Of a DNA stretch of 64,000 nt, positions 18,701-26,157 are shown piece by piece. Every line of letters starts with the position of its first letter. Positions within the stretch are counted from its first letter, which is position 1. This DNA comes from Paenibacillus plantarum (GTDB lineage Bacteria; Bacillota; Bacilli; Paenibacillales; NBRC-103111): positions 238,798 through 302,797 of the forward strand of contig NZ_WHNY01000005.1 in NCBI RefSeq assembly GCF_013141695.1, written 5' to 3'. The position numbers and the translations under genes are program-made. The notes under the pieces were generated by a model. That model saw nothing but the letters and a program-made list of their open reading frames with translations. It was not told where the DNA came from and ran no database searches.

Positions 18701-18810
18701 AAGGGAACGCCGTTGCCCCTTACCAAATGGAAGTTAAGCTTCAAAATATAAGAGACTATGGGTGGACATCCGCACTTTTTGTTTCTATGGTGATGGAAAA
18801 GTGGGGGTGA
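15739..18810 (+). CDS. Fusion: FAD-dependent oxidoreductase plus GH63/trehalase-like hydrolase
   Basis: 1023 residues from the ATG at 15739, with GAAGGAG 13 bases upstream; a GTG at 15727 is too close to that site. Residues 1-~470 are an FAD_oxidored-type flavoprotein: dinucleotide turn GAGIGG at 12-17, an acidic beta-strand end (LIEKDEEIGG), a late VARH-like replacement HIPYRSI and LLLASRCISGDFVAHSSYRVM near the flavin. After a beta-rich linker (~490-620), residues ~627-1023 form an (alpha/alpha)6 barrel with LWLWDSVFHALG (~675), GMDNSPRFD and WRGPVWINYNYM (~923), so the expected catalytic Asp is kept. It begins 8 bases after the GH42 stop and ends the operon. Both halves look intact. One idea is coupled oxidation and cleavage of a glycoside; domain calls are firm, the joint function is inference. 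Confidence 0.8.
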   Translation: MRTHHYDIIVVGAGIGGICAALAAARQQCSVLLIEKDEEIGGTGVHSPVGLVCRFWDANGRPVVEGIHRQLFPEAYSILENQSSQVPVYDEAELKETYMRLLRQEASLDIWSGTEVTRVHVKDGRIVALQTEGGWCAEVAAQVFIDGTADGNLAALAGASFQMGRTEDGKMMSATLTFKLSGFDKTQLRNPDITDWHGIRQLREELTPYYLKLKLSGGTRNTRDKVLCFPYPGGEALLFNSTALLNVDPTQPETVREALEAGKQQIEELLSAIRVHPAFAESSVDFVSRKLGVREGRRVEGDYRLTGEDCIREARFPDMIAAGAYDIDVHDPEGGSAKPMGIPGSGYYHIPYRSIIAKGFHNLLLASRCISGDFVAHSSYRVMSNISGFAEAAGIAAALTVRTQRRDVRDVPASEIRYMLRQQGQFIEGETEPPLMSAEFAEEEKQINPVAWPNVWGQGSLFAYSGLDGENTHGDSLVGTLCGDRLGVIFQRAKKQLYVMPHQIGNIAYKIVASDVIHAVLHRKGDAHAEDLILVFSAQDIVIGQTAAWAAPIVDSMGERIHVVKDCELYEAEGEYAAFCREQRDGRVCFTFAFSSLSAEDAVEKARSALQIDAEQALAAKMDFYNNLPVPANLDLPTMRTLNKCYSVMKSQVYTPEGRFSTRWTTPDRLPHRNLWLWDSVFHALGNRFMNKNLAWETIEAVFATQRGDGFIPHMSTPFTSSDVTQPPVLAWGVYQLYEGEMDKKQVKEIYPKLSRYLRWNVDNRGSNLNNLFEWYVEANSVHCRCDECGMDNSPRFDAVTQMACIDFSSFMANEARHMSKLCDILKLPEDKAYWDRLYESIKLAVNTWLWDEEDGLYYDRLVEGGALIKVKSVSSFLPLFAGICDTGKAERLARHLEDEATFGSAFSIPSIAVDQPSFGTDMWRGPVWINYNYMIAKGLTENGFDEAAAALIDKTIDVITFWYLHDGVIYEFYDSTNRVSPSKLNRKGNAVAPYQMEVKLQNIRDYGWTSALFVSMVMEKWG

Positions 18811-18929
18811 GAGTAAGGATAGCCTGGTTGGGAGAATAAGTGGAACGTCTGTAACGCTTGGGTCTATTTCTTAAGGGATTCTCATTATTTATATGGAAAA
18901 ATATATAATTTCTTCCAATTGATATGGTG

Positions 18930-19180
18930 CTACTGATAATTGCCGACGTTGCTGTAGGCAAAGCCCAGTATTTTTTCTAATAGTTTATTGGTAATACCGG
19001 CCACGATCCTGTGTAATTCCTTACACCGTATGCTGGGTGCGTGCCGCTTCTTCATCTGAAGGACACGATGCTGGACGTTGATCAGGCTTCGATAGAAATC
19101 GGCGCGGATGTACAGATATGGTATCTGTTCTAGAGGGTGCGAAGCATCCGGTGTGGAGAGGTACTCGTCGAGCAGGACAC
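18930..19180 (-). pseudogene. Reverse-strand gene remnant of unknown family
   Basis: On the minus strand an open frame of about 85 codons ends at TAG (complement 18930-18932). It contains LEQIPYLYIRADFYRSLI, then HRVLQMKKRHAPSI and LLEKILGFAYSNVGNYQ. A neighbouring frame carries LTRLVQMHLIDEPNQ just upstream, which looks like the same protein after a frameshift. There is no start codon with a ribosome binding site. I do not recognise the family; a transposase or regulator fragment is possible. The rest of 18811-19261 shows no gene. Confidence 0.4.
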
Positions 19181-19261
19181 CTGATTGGGTTCGTCGATCA
19201 GATGCATTTGTACAAGTCTGGTGAGATTGACGTGGCTGGTCAAATAATGGAGGATGGAATT

Positions 19262-20290
19262 ATGAGCACTCTGTATCGAATTGGCATCGCTGGCGCGGGC
19301 GGTATCTTCAAAGAGGCGCATTTACCTGCCTGGCTGGAGCATCCGGAGGCAGAGATCGTTGCCATTTTTGACGCTAACGAAGTACGTGCTCACGAGATGG
19401 CGGTTCAAGTGGGAGCTTCTCTTGTTTACACGGACTATAAGCAAATGTTGGCGGAAGCAAATCTCGATATTATCGATATTTGTACGCCGAACCTGTATCA
19501 TTCCGAAATTGCGATTGCCGCTTTGGAGGCCGGTGTTCATGTCATTTGTGAAAAACCGGATGCCGTGTCCCCAATTGAGGCGCAAAAAATGGCTGATGCC
19601 GCTGCACAAAGCGGAAAATTGCTGATGGCGATTCGGAACAATCGCTTCCATCCGAACGTGCAGTTTTTACAGAAATTTGCGCAAGAAGGTGGGCTTGGCG
19701 AGATCTATACCGGTCGCTGCGGCTGGATTCGCCGTAGGGGGATTCCCGGCAAGGGCGGCTGGTTTACGACGAAGGAGTTGTCAGGCGGAGGGCCTCTCAT
19801 CGATTTGGGAGTTCATTTTATCGATGTTGCGATGTGGGTGATGGGCAATCCTAAGCCGGTAGCCGTCAGCGGGGCGACGTACCGCAAATTTGGCGATGCG
19901 CAAGCCGAAGGGATGTTCGACGTCGAGGATTTGGCGACGGGCTTCATTCGTTTCGATAATGGAGCGACGCTGCAGATCGAATTCAGCTGGGCCTCCAATA
20001 TTGAGGAAGAAGTCAATTTTGTTGAACTGCGGGGAACGAAATCCGGAGCAAGTCTTCGTATGGGCGAGCTAAGCTTGTTCTCGGAAATCAATGGGCAACT
20101 GCTTGACATGAAGCCTTCCCGAATCAAGAGGAAGCCGGCTAAAATGCACAACGAGAATATCAATCACTTTATCGATTGTCTAGCGGGCAGAGCTGAACCG
20201 ATTATTCGTCCGGAGCATGGCGTCGATATGATTAAAATATTATCGGCCATTTACGAGTCTGCTGAAACAGGCCGGGAGCTGCGTCTCTGA
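19262..20290 (+). CDS. Gfo/Idh/MocA-family NAD(P)-dependent oxidoreductase
   Basis: 342 residues. The start at 19262 follows GGAGG (19249-19253) with an 8-base spacer. The frame runs back to 19118, but that part overlaps a decayed reverse gene and is not conserved-looking. A Rossmann turn GIAGAGGI at the N-terminus, the conserved EKP motif (VICEKPDAVSP), and a C-terminal alpha/beta sheet domain with GGGPLIDLGVHFIDVAMW, which includes the catalytic His region. Such enzymes oxidise or reduce sugar hydroxyls, often at C3. It lies after the hydrolase operon, separated by ~450 bases, so it may be a separate transcription unit. Specific substrate unknown. Confidence 0.88.
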   Translation: MSTLYRIGIAGAGGIFKEAHLPAWLEHPEAEIVAIFDANEVRAHEMAVQVGASLVYTDYKQMLAEANLDIIDICTPNLYHSEIAIAALEAGVHVICEKPDAVSPIEAQKMADAAAQSGKLLMAIRNNRFHPNVQFLQKFAQEGGLGEIYTGRCGWIRRRGIPGKGGWFTTKELSGGGPLIDLGVHFIDVAMWVMGNPKPVAVSGATYRKFGDAQAEGMFDVEDLATGFIRFDNGATLQIEFSWASNIEEEVNFVELRGTKSGASLRMGELSLFSEINGQLLDMKPSRIKRKPAKMHNENINHFIDCLAGRAEPIIRPEHGVDMIKILSAIYESAETGRELRL

Positions 20291-20424
20291 ACGGGCGAAG
20301 CGTAGTCGCCTTTTGTAGCATGTCAGCAAGCAGTTTGCAATAGTAGCGATGTTTACGGTGAGGAAAAAAGTTTATTGCAAGAAGCGCTGAGTTTTACACA
20401 TGCATTGCAAGAGGGAAATAAGTA

Positions 20425-20557
20425 GACTCGGAACACAGCGGTGAGCGTTGTAGAAATCTGTGCCGGTGCTGGTAATTATTTTACCTATCACGCTACAGGC
20501 TACGCGAATTGGAGTGACTACGACGGTTCCATTGCTTGGGAAATCAACATTTTCTAG
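20425..20557 (+). pseudogene. C-terminal fossil of an unidentified protein
   Basis: A frame bounded by TAG codons reads TRNTAVSVVEICAGAGNYF then THATGYANWSDYDGS-like sequence (as encoded: TYHATGYANWSDYDG) and ends SIAWEINIF-stop at 20555-20557. The codon pattern and aromatic-rich beta-type composition look like the end of a real secreted protein, but no start or upstream part survives. Family not recognised. The rest of 20291-20616 shows nothing else. Confidence 0.4.
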
Positions 20558-20616
20558 TCCAATACGGACAAAGTAACTCGAATAGATTTTTTAATTCTAA
20601 ATAATTTGTCAGAATC

Positions 20617-20838
20617 ACTTCAAAACTAATTTGTAATTTAGACAATTTGCCTCAAAAACCACATCAAAACTTTATTTGTCATTTTAATTTTCACGAAAAA
20701 GCCAGCAAACCCTTATGGTTGCTGGCTTCTTGCACTTCAAAACCAATTTGTCATCCAACACACCCACCACCACAAACAGAATTATCTATCTATCCCCGTA
20801 GTATTGGTTGACAAATAAGTTTTGAAGTGACAAATATA
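20617..20838. mobile_element. Transposon-end junction copy B (right end, 43-48 bp gap, left end)
   Basis: Same left-half layout as copy A: ACTTCAAAACTAATTTGTAA sites, hairpin GCCAGCAA (20701-20708) / TTGCTGGC (20719-20726), terminal GTCATCCAACA ending at 20760. The left end is degraded (TTGGTTGACAAATAAG) and 40-odd bases away; only one or two 20-bp units remain before TTGGGTGAACGCATATTT, which also follows copy A. A more decayed relative of copies A and C, without transposase. Confidence 0.6.
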
Positions 20839-20946
20839 GTTGGGTGAACGCATATTTTATTTTAATACCTTGTTAACTCAAGGTTTTTTTATTTGTATGG
20901 ATATTTTTGTAGTAGTGCTGCTAAACGATTGCCGTTCGTAGTGTAA

Positions 20947-21120
20947 TCTATTTTTGAACCCGATATCATTCTGATGGATATAGTGATGCCACATATGGAC
21001 GGGCTAGATTTGATCGCACAATTAAGCCACTGTTCAAAGCTTCGGTGTTTATTATGTTTTTCCTCAAAGACCGGCAGTCTCATTGCTCAGACTTCACCAA
21101 TGGAACTTATTGTAACCTAA
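20947..21120 (+). pseudogene. Response-regulator receiver domain fossil
   Basis: A frame opening after TAA at 20944 reads EPDIILMDIVMPHMDGLDLI, the phosphoacceptor Asp region of a receiver domain (DIxMPxMDG pattern). The following residues no longer resemble the domain, and it stops at 21118-21120. There is no N-terminal acidic pocket and no output domain. The MP-HMDGL wording is close to Spo0A- and YesN-type receivers. Confidence 0.6.
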
Positions 21121-21141
21121 ACAACCATAGACAAGAAAAAG

Positions 21142-21192
21142 ACGAATACATGAAACCTTGACCCATTCGGATCAGGGCTTTAATGTATTCGT
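21142..21192 (-). terminator. Terminator of the reverse-strand importer operon
   Basis: Perfect 10-bp outer stem ACGAATACAT (21142-21151) with ATGTATTCGT (21183-21192), extended by inner pairing, and on the minus strand followed by CTTTTTCTT. It lies 69 bases after the last permease stop. Confidence 0.75.
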
Positions 21193-21260
21193 TTCAAACG
21201 ACAACCTAATGAATAGAAGTATTCAGCTTCAAAGGCTTTCTCTTGCAAAGCTTTTAGCTC

Positions 21261-22091
21261 CTATCCCTTTAGCGAGCCGGATGTGATGCCGTTAATGATA
21301 TATTTTTGCATGAAAATGTAGAACAGAATGAGTGGTGCAACCGCCATGAGCATCATTGGGAAGAAATTCGTCCAGTCGGTTGAGAATTGTCCAATATTGC
21401 GGAACACTTCTAGGAGCAATACACCCTTTGAACGGGATTGCAGGAACAACAATGGCGTCATGAAATCATTCCACACACCAAGTGTATTCAAAATCGCTAC
21501 AGTGGCAATTACCGGCGTAAGCAGCGGAAACACAATCTGCCAGAATGTTCTCCAAATCCCACAGCCATCTACTCTTGCCGCTTCTTCCAGTTCAAATGGA
21601 ACGGTAGTGCTGATAAAACTTTTAATTAAAAAGATAGAGAACGGAAGGCTGTAACAAATTTCTATTAAAACAATGCCCGTTAAGGTATTCATAAGCCCAA
21701 GCTGGGCTACCTGTTTATAAAGTGCTAAGATCCCCATTTGGTACGGTACCATCATCCCCACCATGAATAAAAGGAATACGATCCGGTTGAAGAGATTAGT
21801 ACGTCTTACTAAACTGTAAGCAGCCATCGCAGAAAACAGAACAATACCCGCAACGGAGGAAATCGTAATGATCAGGTTGTTTCCCAACACATGCATGTAG
21901 TTCATTGCCTTAAAGGCGCGAATGTAATTAACGAACGTGATGTTGACTGGAAGACCCATCGGATGAGAGACCGCATCTGCTGGCGTCTTAAATGTCGTGA
22001 TGATCAAATAGTAAATAGGGATCATAAAAATCGCCGCTAAGACGAGCATGAGAATTTCAGTGACGGCAGTTTCTTTTGTGTATCGATTCAT
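21261..22091 (-). CDS. CUT1 sugar ABC importer permease, MalG-like
   Basis: 276 residues from the ATG at 22091; GGGAG lies 11 bases upstream within the end of the preceding gene. Six membrane helices. The EAA loop reads EEAARVDGCGIWRTFWQIVFP, a clear match to the inner-membrane MalG-type signature (shown as EEAARVDGCG and WRTFWQIVFP). The start lies 2 bases after the upstream permease stop, so translation is coupled. It delivers saccharide bound by the lipoprotein at 23049-24368; the ATPase is not encoded here. Confidence 0.92.
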   Translation of the reverse strand: MNRYTKETAVTEILMLVLAAIFMIPIYYLIITTFKTPADAVSHPMGLPVNITFVNYIRAFKAMNYMHVLGNNLIITISSVAGIVLFSAMAAYSLVRRTNLFNRIVFLLFMVGMMVPYQMGILALYKQVAQLGLMNTLTGIVLIEICYSLPFSIFLIKSFISTTVPFELEEAARVDGCGIWRTFWQIVFPLLTPVIATVAILNTLGVWNDFMTPLLFLQSRSKGVLLLEVFRNIGQFSTDWTNFFPMMLMAVAPLILFYIFMQKYIINGITSGSLKG

Positions 22092-22093
22092 GA

Positions 22094-22981
22094 TTACCGC
22101 CGCTCCCACATCTTAATTAGTGAAATGTGAATAAAGGTGATGATGCCAACGAGGATTACGAAGACGATACCGAATGCGGCCCCGTAGCTATAGAAACCCT
22201 CACTGAGCCCTTTCTTCAGCATGAGTGATACGATCGTTTCCGTAGAATACCCAGGGCCTCCGCCTGTCAAGGCATAGACAATATCAAATACTTTCATACC
22301 GTTGATCATCCCCATAACCGTATTGAAAGTGATCGCCGGAAGCAGAAGAGGAAGTGTGATGTAGCGAAACATTTGCAGCCCACTCGCTCTGTCAATCTTC
22401 GCCGCTTCGTAATAATCTGTTGAGATGCTCTGCAAGTTGGCCAAATAAATAACCATTGTGTAACCAACCCACTGCCATATGGAGGCGATGATGACCGAAT
22501 AGAGTGCAAGATGAGGATTTCCGAGAAAATTAATGCGTTCAAAGCCAAGAGCGACTACAAGTTGATTAATTAAGCCAAAGTCGGAGGGTGAGTACATAAA
22601 ATTCCAGAGAAAACCGATAACCAATACGCTGAACACCGCAGGTAGGAAGAACGCAGCCCGCAGCAGATTTTTTGTTTTTAATTTTTTATTGAGAAACACC
22701 GCTAATGGAATGGCTAGTACATTCTGTCCAAGCATCGCGAGTACCGCATAGGTTAACGTATTTTTAATACCTGTCAAATAGATTGAATCTTTAAATAGAG
22801 CTATATAATTGTCTAGACCAACAAATTTGACAACAACCGGATGCACATCCGACCAGTTTGTAAAGCTGTATAAAGCGGTCTTTAACGTCGGAATTATGAA
22901 AAAGGTACAATAAATAAGTAAGGCAGGAAGCAGAAGCAGAACATAATTGATTTCTCGTTTGAAAATGTTTAGTTTGTTCAT
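22094..22981 (-). CDS. CUT1 sugar ABC importer permease, MalF-like
   Basis: 295 residues. The ATG at 22981 is preceded by AAAGG with a 9-base spacer; two in-frame TTG codons just upstream are less likely. Six helices, with the YEAAKIDRASGLQMFRYITL EAA loop and the GGPGYSTETI segment found in MalF-like subunits. It sits 67 bases downstream of the binding-protein gene and is co-transcribed with it. Confidence 0.92.
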   Translation of the reverse strand: MNKLNIFKREINYVLLLLPALLIYCTFFIIPTLKTALYSFTNWSDVHPVVVKFVGLDNYIALFKDSIYLTGIKNTLTYAVLAMLGQNVLAIPLAVFLNKKLKTKNLLRAAFFLPAVFSVLVIGFLWNFMYSPSDFGLINQLVVALGFERINFLGNPHLALYSVIIASIWQWVGYTMVIYLANLQSISTDYYEAAKIDRASGLQMFRYITLPLLLPAITFNTVMGMINGMKVFDIVYALTGGGPGYSTETIVSLMLKKGLSEGFYSYGAAFGIVFVILVGIITFIHISLIKMWERR

Positions 22982-23048
22982 GTGCAACAACCTTTAACTT
23001 ATAGGATATACAAGGGGCAAAGCGATTTTCCCCTTGTATTAACACGGC

Positions 23049-24368
23049 CTATTTAGATTTCTCCAGCAGTTCAGTCGCTTTCTTGTCTACCGCTTCTAAC
23101 ACTTGATGAGGCGTTTTGATACCAGCTACTATTTCTTGAATACCTTTTCCTAAATCTGGGAAAGCAGCACCAGCAACGCCCCAATTATTAACAGGGTACA
23201 TGACATTGCCCGCCTTGAAAGCTTCTTGAGCACTGTTGTACTCTGCTGGCATTTCAAAAGTAACCCCTTTCAAGAAAGATGAACCGCCTTTATTATCAGC
23301 CCAGTAAGCATTCTGACCTTCTGGTGTGGATAACAGATCAAGCACCTTGTACGCTGCATCTTTGACTTTGGACTTTGCATTCAAACCAAACGATACCCCT
23401 GGACCGCCAACCATCCAACCTGGACCGCCTTTTGTGCCCAGGTTAGGGAACATATCAATCTTCATGTTAGGCGCTTTTTGCTTAAAGGTTTCCATGTACC
23501 AAGGTCCTGCTTGGAACATAGCTGCCTTGCCGCTTGTAAATTCATCAATGGCTTGTTCTTCTTCAAGCCCAAGCATATCTTTGGTGAAGACACCATGTTT
23601 CAAGTATTCGGTCCAAGCCGTCAAAGCAGGTTCCAGCGCATCGACCATTTTCGCGGTGCCTTTGCCGAAATTTTCATTCCATTTTTTCCCTTCTGTTGTG
23701 CCGATATAATCATTTAATGCCAAACCGAGGAAGGACTGGCCCGCTACGTTAGCATTCTTTAGACCGATTGCTTGGGGTTTGATGCCATTCTTCTTCAGCA
23801 CGTCCGCTACTTGGAAGTACTCATCAAGCGTTTTTGGTATTTTTAGGTTATATTTGGCGAATAGATCAACGTTATAGTAAACCCCGTTAAACCAACTAGC
23901 TTGCGGCAACCCGTACAGTTTATTATCAAAGGTTACGGTGGATGTGCCGGTTTCATAATATTTGCTAGCGTAGCGTTCTGTTAAATTTTCGAAATAACCT
24001 GCCTTGACGGTATTGGCGTCTATGATTCCACCGATAATGTCAGGACCTTCGCCTGCTGCAAGTTGTGTTTTGATAACATCAGGGTAAGTTTTGTTATCAA
24101 TAAATTGATACTCCACAGTTACATCGGGGAGTTTATCTTTGAATAATTGCAGAAGTGTCTTTACACTGTCTTCTTTGTTCCAATACGATAATCTGACTTT
24201 TACTTTCTTTGCCGGTTCTGGATCTTTGGTTTCTTTCGTTTGCGTTGTATTCTTTGGTGTTACAGGTTCCTTTGTGCTGCTGTTGTCCGTACTGTTCGTA
24301 CTGCAGCCTGTAAATAGGATCGACATGGCGAGTATAGCGGTAGTGGAGACTGACCATTTTCTCTTCAT
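23049..24368 (-). CDS. Sugar-binding lipoprotein of the CUT1 importer
   Basis: 439 residues from the ATG at 24368, which has GGGAGG 7 bases before it. Lipoprotein signal with lipobox LFTGC (Cys22), a Thr/Lys-rich spacer (~25-55), then a family-1 binding fold with VRLSYWN at its start and FTSGKAAMFQAGPWYM in the second lobe. First gene of a three-gene reverse operon, divergent from the YesN/YesM pair at 24586, which is the usual arrangement for a sensor pair controlling a neighbouring importer. The substrate is not readable; the adjacent DUF4091 and fucosidase genes suggest a host- or plant-type glycan. Confidence 0.92.
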   Translation of the reverse strand: MKRKWSVSTTAILAMSILFTGCSTNSTDNSSTKEPVTPKNTTQTKETKDPEPAKKVKVRLSYWNKEDSVKTLLQLFKDKLPDVTVEYQFIDNKTYPDVIKTQLAAGEGPDIIGGIIDANTVKAGYFENLTERYASKYYETGTSTVTFDNKLYGLPQASWFNGVYYNVDLFAKYNLKIPKTLDEYFQVADVLKKNGIKPQAIGLKNANVAGQSFLGLALNDYIGTTEGKKWNENFGKGTAKMVDALEPALTAWTEYLKHGVFTKDMLGLEEEQAIDEFTSGKAAMFQAGPWYMETFKQKAPNMKIDMFPNLGTKGGPGWMVGGPGVSFGLNAKSKVKDAAYKVLDLLSTPEGQNAYWADNKGGSSFLKGVTFEMPAEYNSAQEAFKAGNVMYPVNNWGVAGAAFPDLGKGIQEIVAGIKTPHQVLEAVDKKATELLEKSK

Positions 24369-24585
24369 ACAAAGACCTCCCAAATTTAGATGGTTTGTTT
24401 CTCAGTTCTGATATCATTGTAGTATAGATGCCATATTAATCGAAATAACAGATTTTTTCGAAAACTAACAGAATTTATCTGGAAATTGGCAAGAGATCGT
24501 GTGATTCATGCAAAGTGGTATGAATTGGAATACCCGGTGTGCTATGCTTTGAATAGCTCTCATATGAACGGATGGGGAGGAAAAT

Positions 24586-26157
24586 ATGTATCATATACTA
24601 GTAGTCGATGATCAACAAGCAGAAATCGATGCCATTGAATGGCTTATTCAGAAGTATGCTCTACCATTTTCTGTTGCTCAGGCCAATGATGGGGAAGTAG
24701 CGCTGGAATATATAAGGGGTCATCATGTCGATCTGTTACTCACGGATATTCGCATGCCATTCATGGATGGTCTAGAGTTAATTAGGCAGGCAAAAGTAGT
24801 CGTTTCGGATCTTAAGGTGATTATTTACAGTGCTTATGGGGAATTTGAATATGCTCAAAAAGCGATTCAGCTTGGGACGGTTAATTATATGTTAAAGCCG
24901 ATCGATGTGAAGGAATTCCTTAAGGTGTTTCATTCCATAATCGCTATACTAGAGGACGAACGACTTCAGAGGGAGAAAGATAAGCTGCTGATCAAAGGCT
25001 TTCATAAAGGAGTGGCTTATGAGAAAGAAAAGCTCCTGTTCGATCTCCTTCAAGGCCGCGAGAGAGACGCTCATTACGAGGAACGGGCAGATTTTGCAGG
25101 TCTAAGTCATCTGGTAAATAAGCGGATGTATATGATTATGATTGGATTGCTTCATCATTTTTTTGATCTGCATCATACTGAAGTGTTCGAATTCCTTCAA
25201 TCGACTTGTAAACATGAAATGCTACTTCTAAATATGAATGAGTATCAAAGCATCATGCTAGTCGCAATGGAACCAGCTTCAACGATCAGCGATAATCAGC
25301 AAGAGCTTATGGCTTATGGGCATTGTATTAAAGAATGGCTGGAGACTCGCTTCGATCGGCGAAGTTTCATTATTGTTGGTAGTCCGATCGATAAGCTAGA
25401 TGGACTTCATGACGAGTTCACCCAAATGGAAGAGTTAATGAATTCTCGTTTTTTTATGGATAGTAGTGTCGTTTGTTCCAAAGATGATGAAAATATTCAT
25501 GACCATTTAGATGACGAATCGATAGAGCTTATGCTGAAGGATATTTATGCTTCCATTACACGAAATGAATTTCGTTCACTTGAGCATCAAATAGAGTTTC
25601 TCATTGTGAGTATGCGCAGTAGTAAGCGCTTTAGTTCTTTCTATGCCAAACACTTATTTACAGAAATATTGAAAAAAATAGTAGAGCTTCAAGGCAAAAA
25701 AAACAGCAATGTACTGAAGGCTGGTTTGGAGCGAATCGCACTTTGCAATTCGATTGCTGAGTTGAGGCAAGTCATTTTATCCGTTTTTCAGGAGCATTTG
25801 GTGCGAATCGAACCGGCGACAGATGATCAATGCCGCAAAGTAATTGAAGATGTACAGACGCTCATCCAGATGGAATACGGGAGTGATATTGGGATCGGCT
25901 ATTTAGCTAATCGCGTCTTTTTGTCGCCAAGTTATTTAAGTTTTCTGTTTAAAAAAAGTACAGGCCAGAGCCTAGTCAAATATATAACAGCCGTTCGAAT
26001 GGAGCGAGCAAAGGAGCTGCTGCGTGATTCAACAATTAAAGTTGTTGATATTGCCAGTACAGTTGGATTCTCGAACACGTCCTATTTTAATTTAATGTTT
26101 AAGCAATATAACAGCTTGACTCCTGTTCAATATCGAGAGCGTGGTGGAAGGAGTTGA
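24586..26157 (+). CDS. YesN-type response regulator (receiver plus AraC DNA-binding)
   Basis: 523 residues. The start follows GGGGAGG in the 15 bases upstream. Receiver domain 1-~120 with acidic pocket VVDDQQAEID, phosphoacceptor in LLLTDIRMPFMDG (~55) and KPID at ~105. A long central helical region precedes two AraC helix-turn-helix motifs in the last ~100 residues (VFLSPSYLSFLFKKSTGQSL, shown at ~450; VGFSNTSYFNLMFKQY). Its stop overlaps the start region of the kinase gene. It probably activates the divergent importer operon and perhaps the secreted enzyme downstream. Confidence 0.92.
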   Translation: MYHILVVDDQQAEIDAIEWLIQKYALPFSVAQANDGEVALEYIRGHHVDLLLTDIRMPFMDGLELIRQAKVVVSDLKVIIYSAYGEFEYAQKAIQLGTVNYMLKPIDVKEFLKVFHSIIAILEDERLQREKDKLLIKGFHKGVAYEKEKLLFDLLQGRERDAHYEERADFAGLSHLVNKRMYMIMIGLLHHFFDLHHTEVFEFLQSTCKHEMLLLNMNEYQSIMLVAMEPASTISDNQQELMAYGHCIKEWLETRFDRRSFIIVGSPIDKLDGLHDEFTQMEELMNSRFFMDSSVVCSKDDENIHDHLDDESIELMLKDIYASITRNEFRSLEHQIEFLIVSMRSSKRFSSFYAKHLFTEILKKIVELQGKKNSNVLKAGLERIALCNSIAELRQVILSVFQEHLVRIEPATDDQCRKVIEDVQTLIQMEYGSDIGIGYLANRVFLSPSYLSFLFKKSTGQSLVKYITAVRMERAKELLRDSTIKVVDIASTVGFSNTSYFNLMFKQYNSLTPVQYRERGGRS

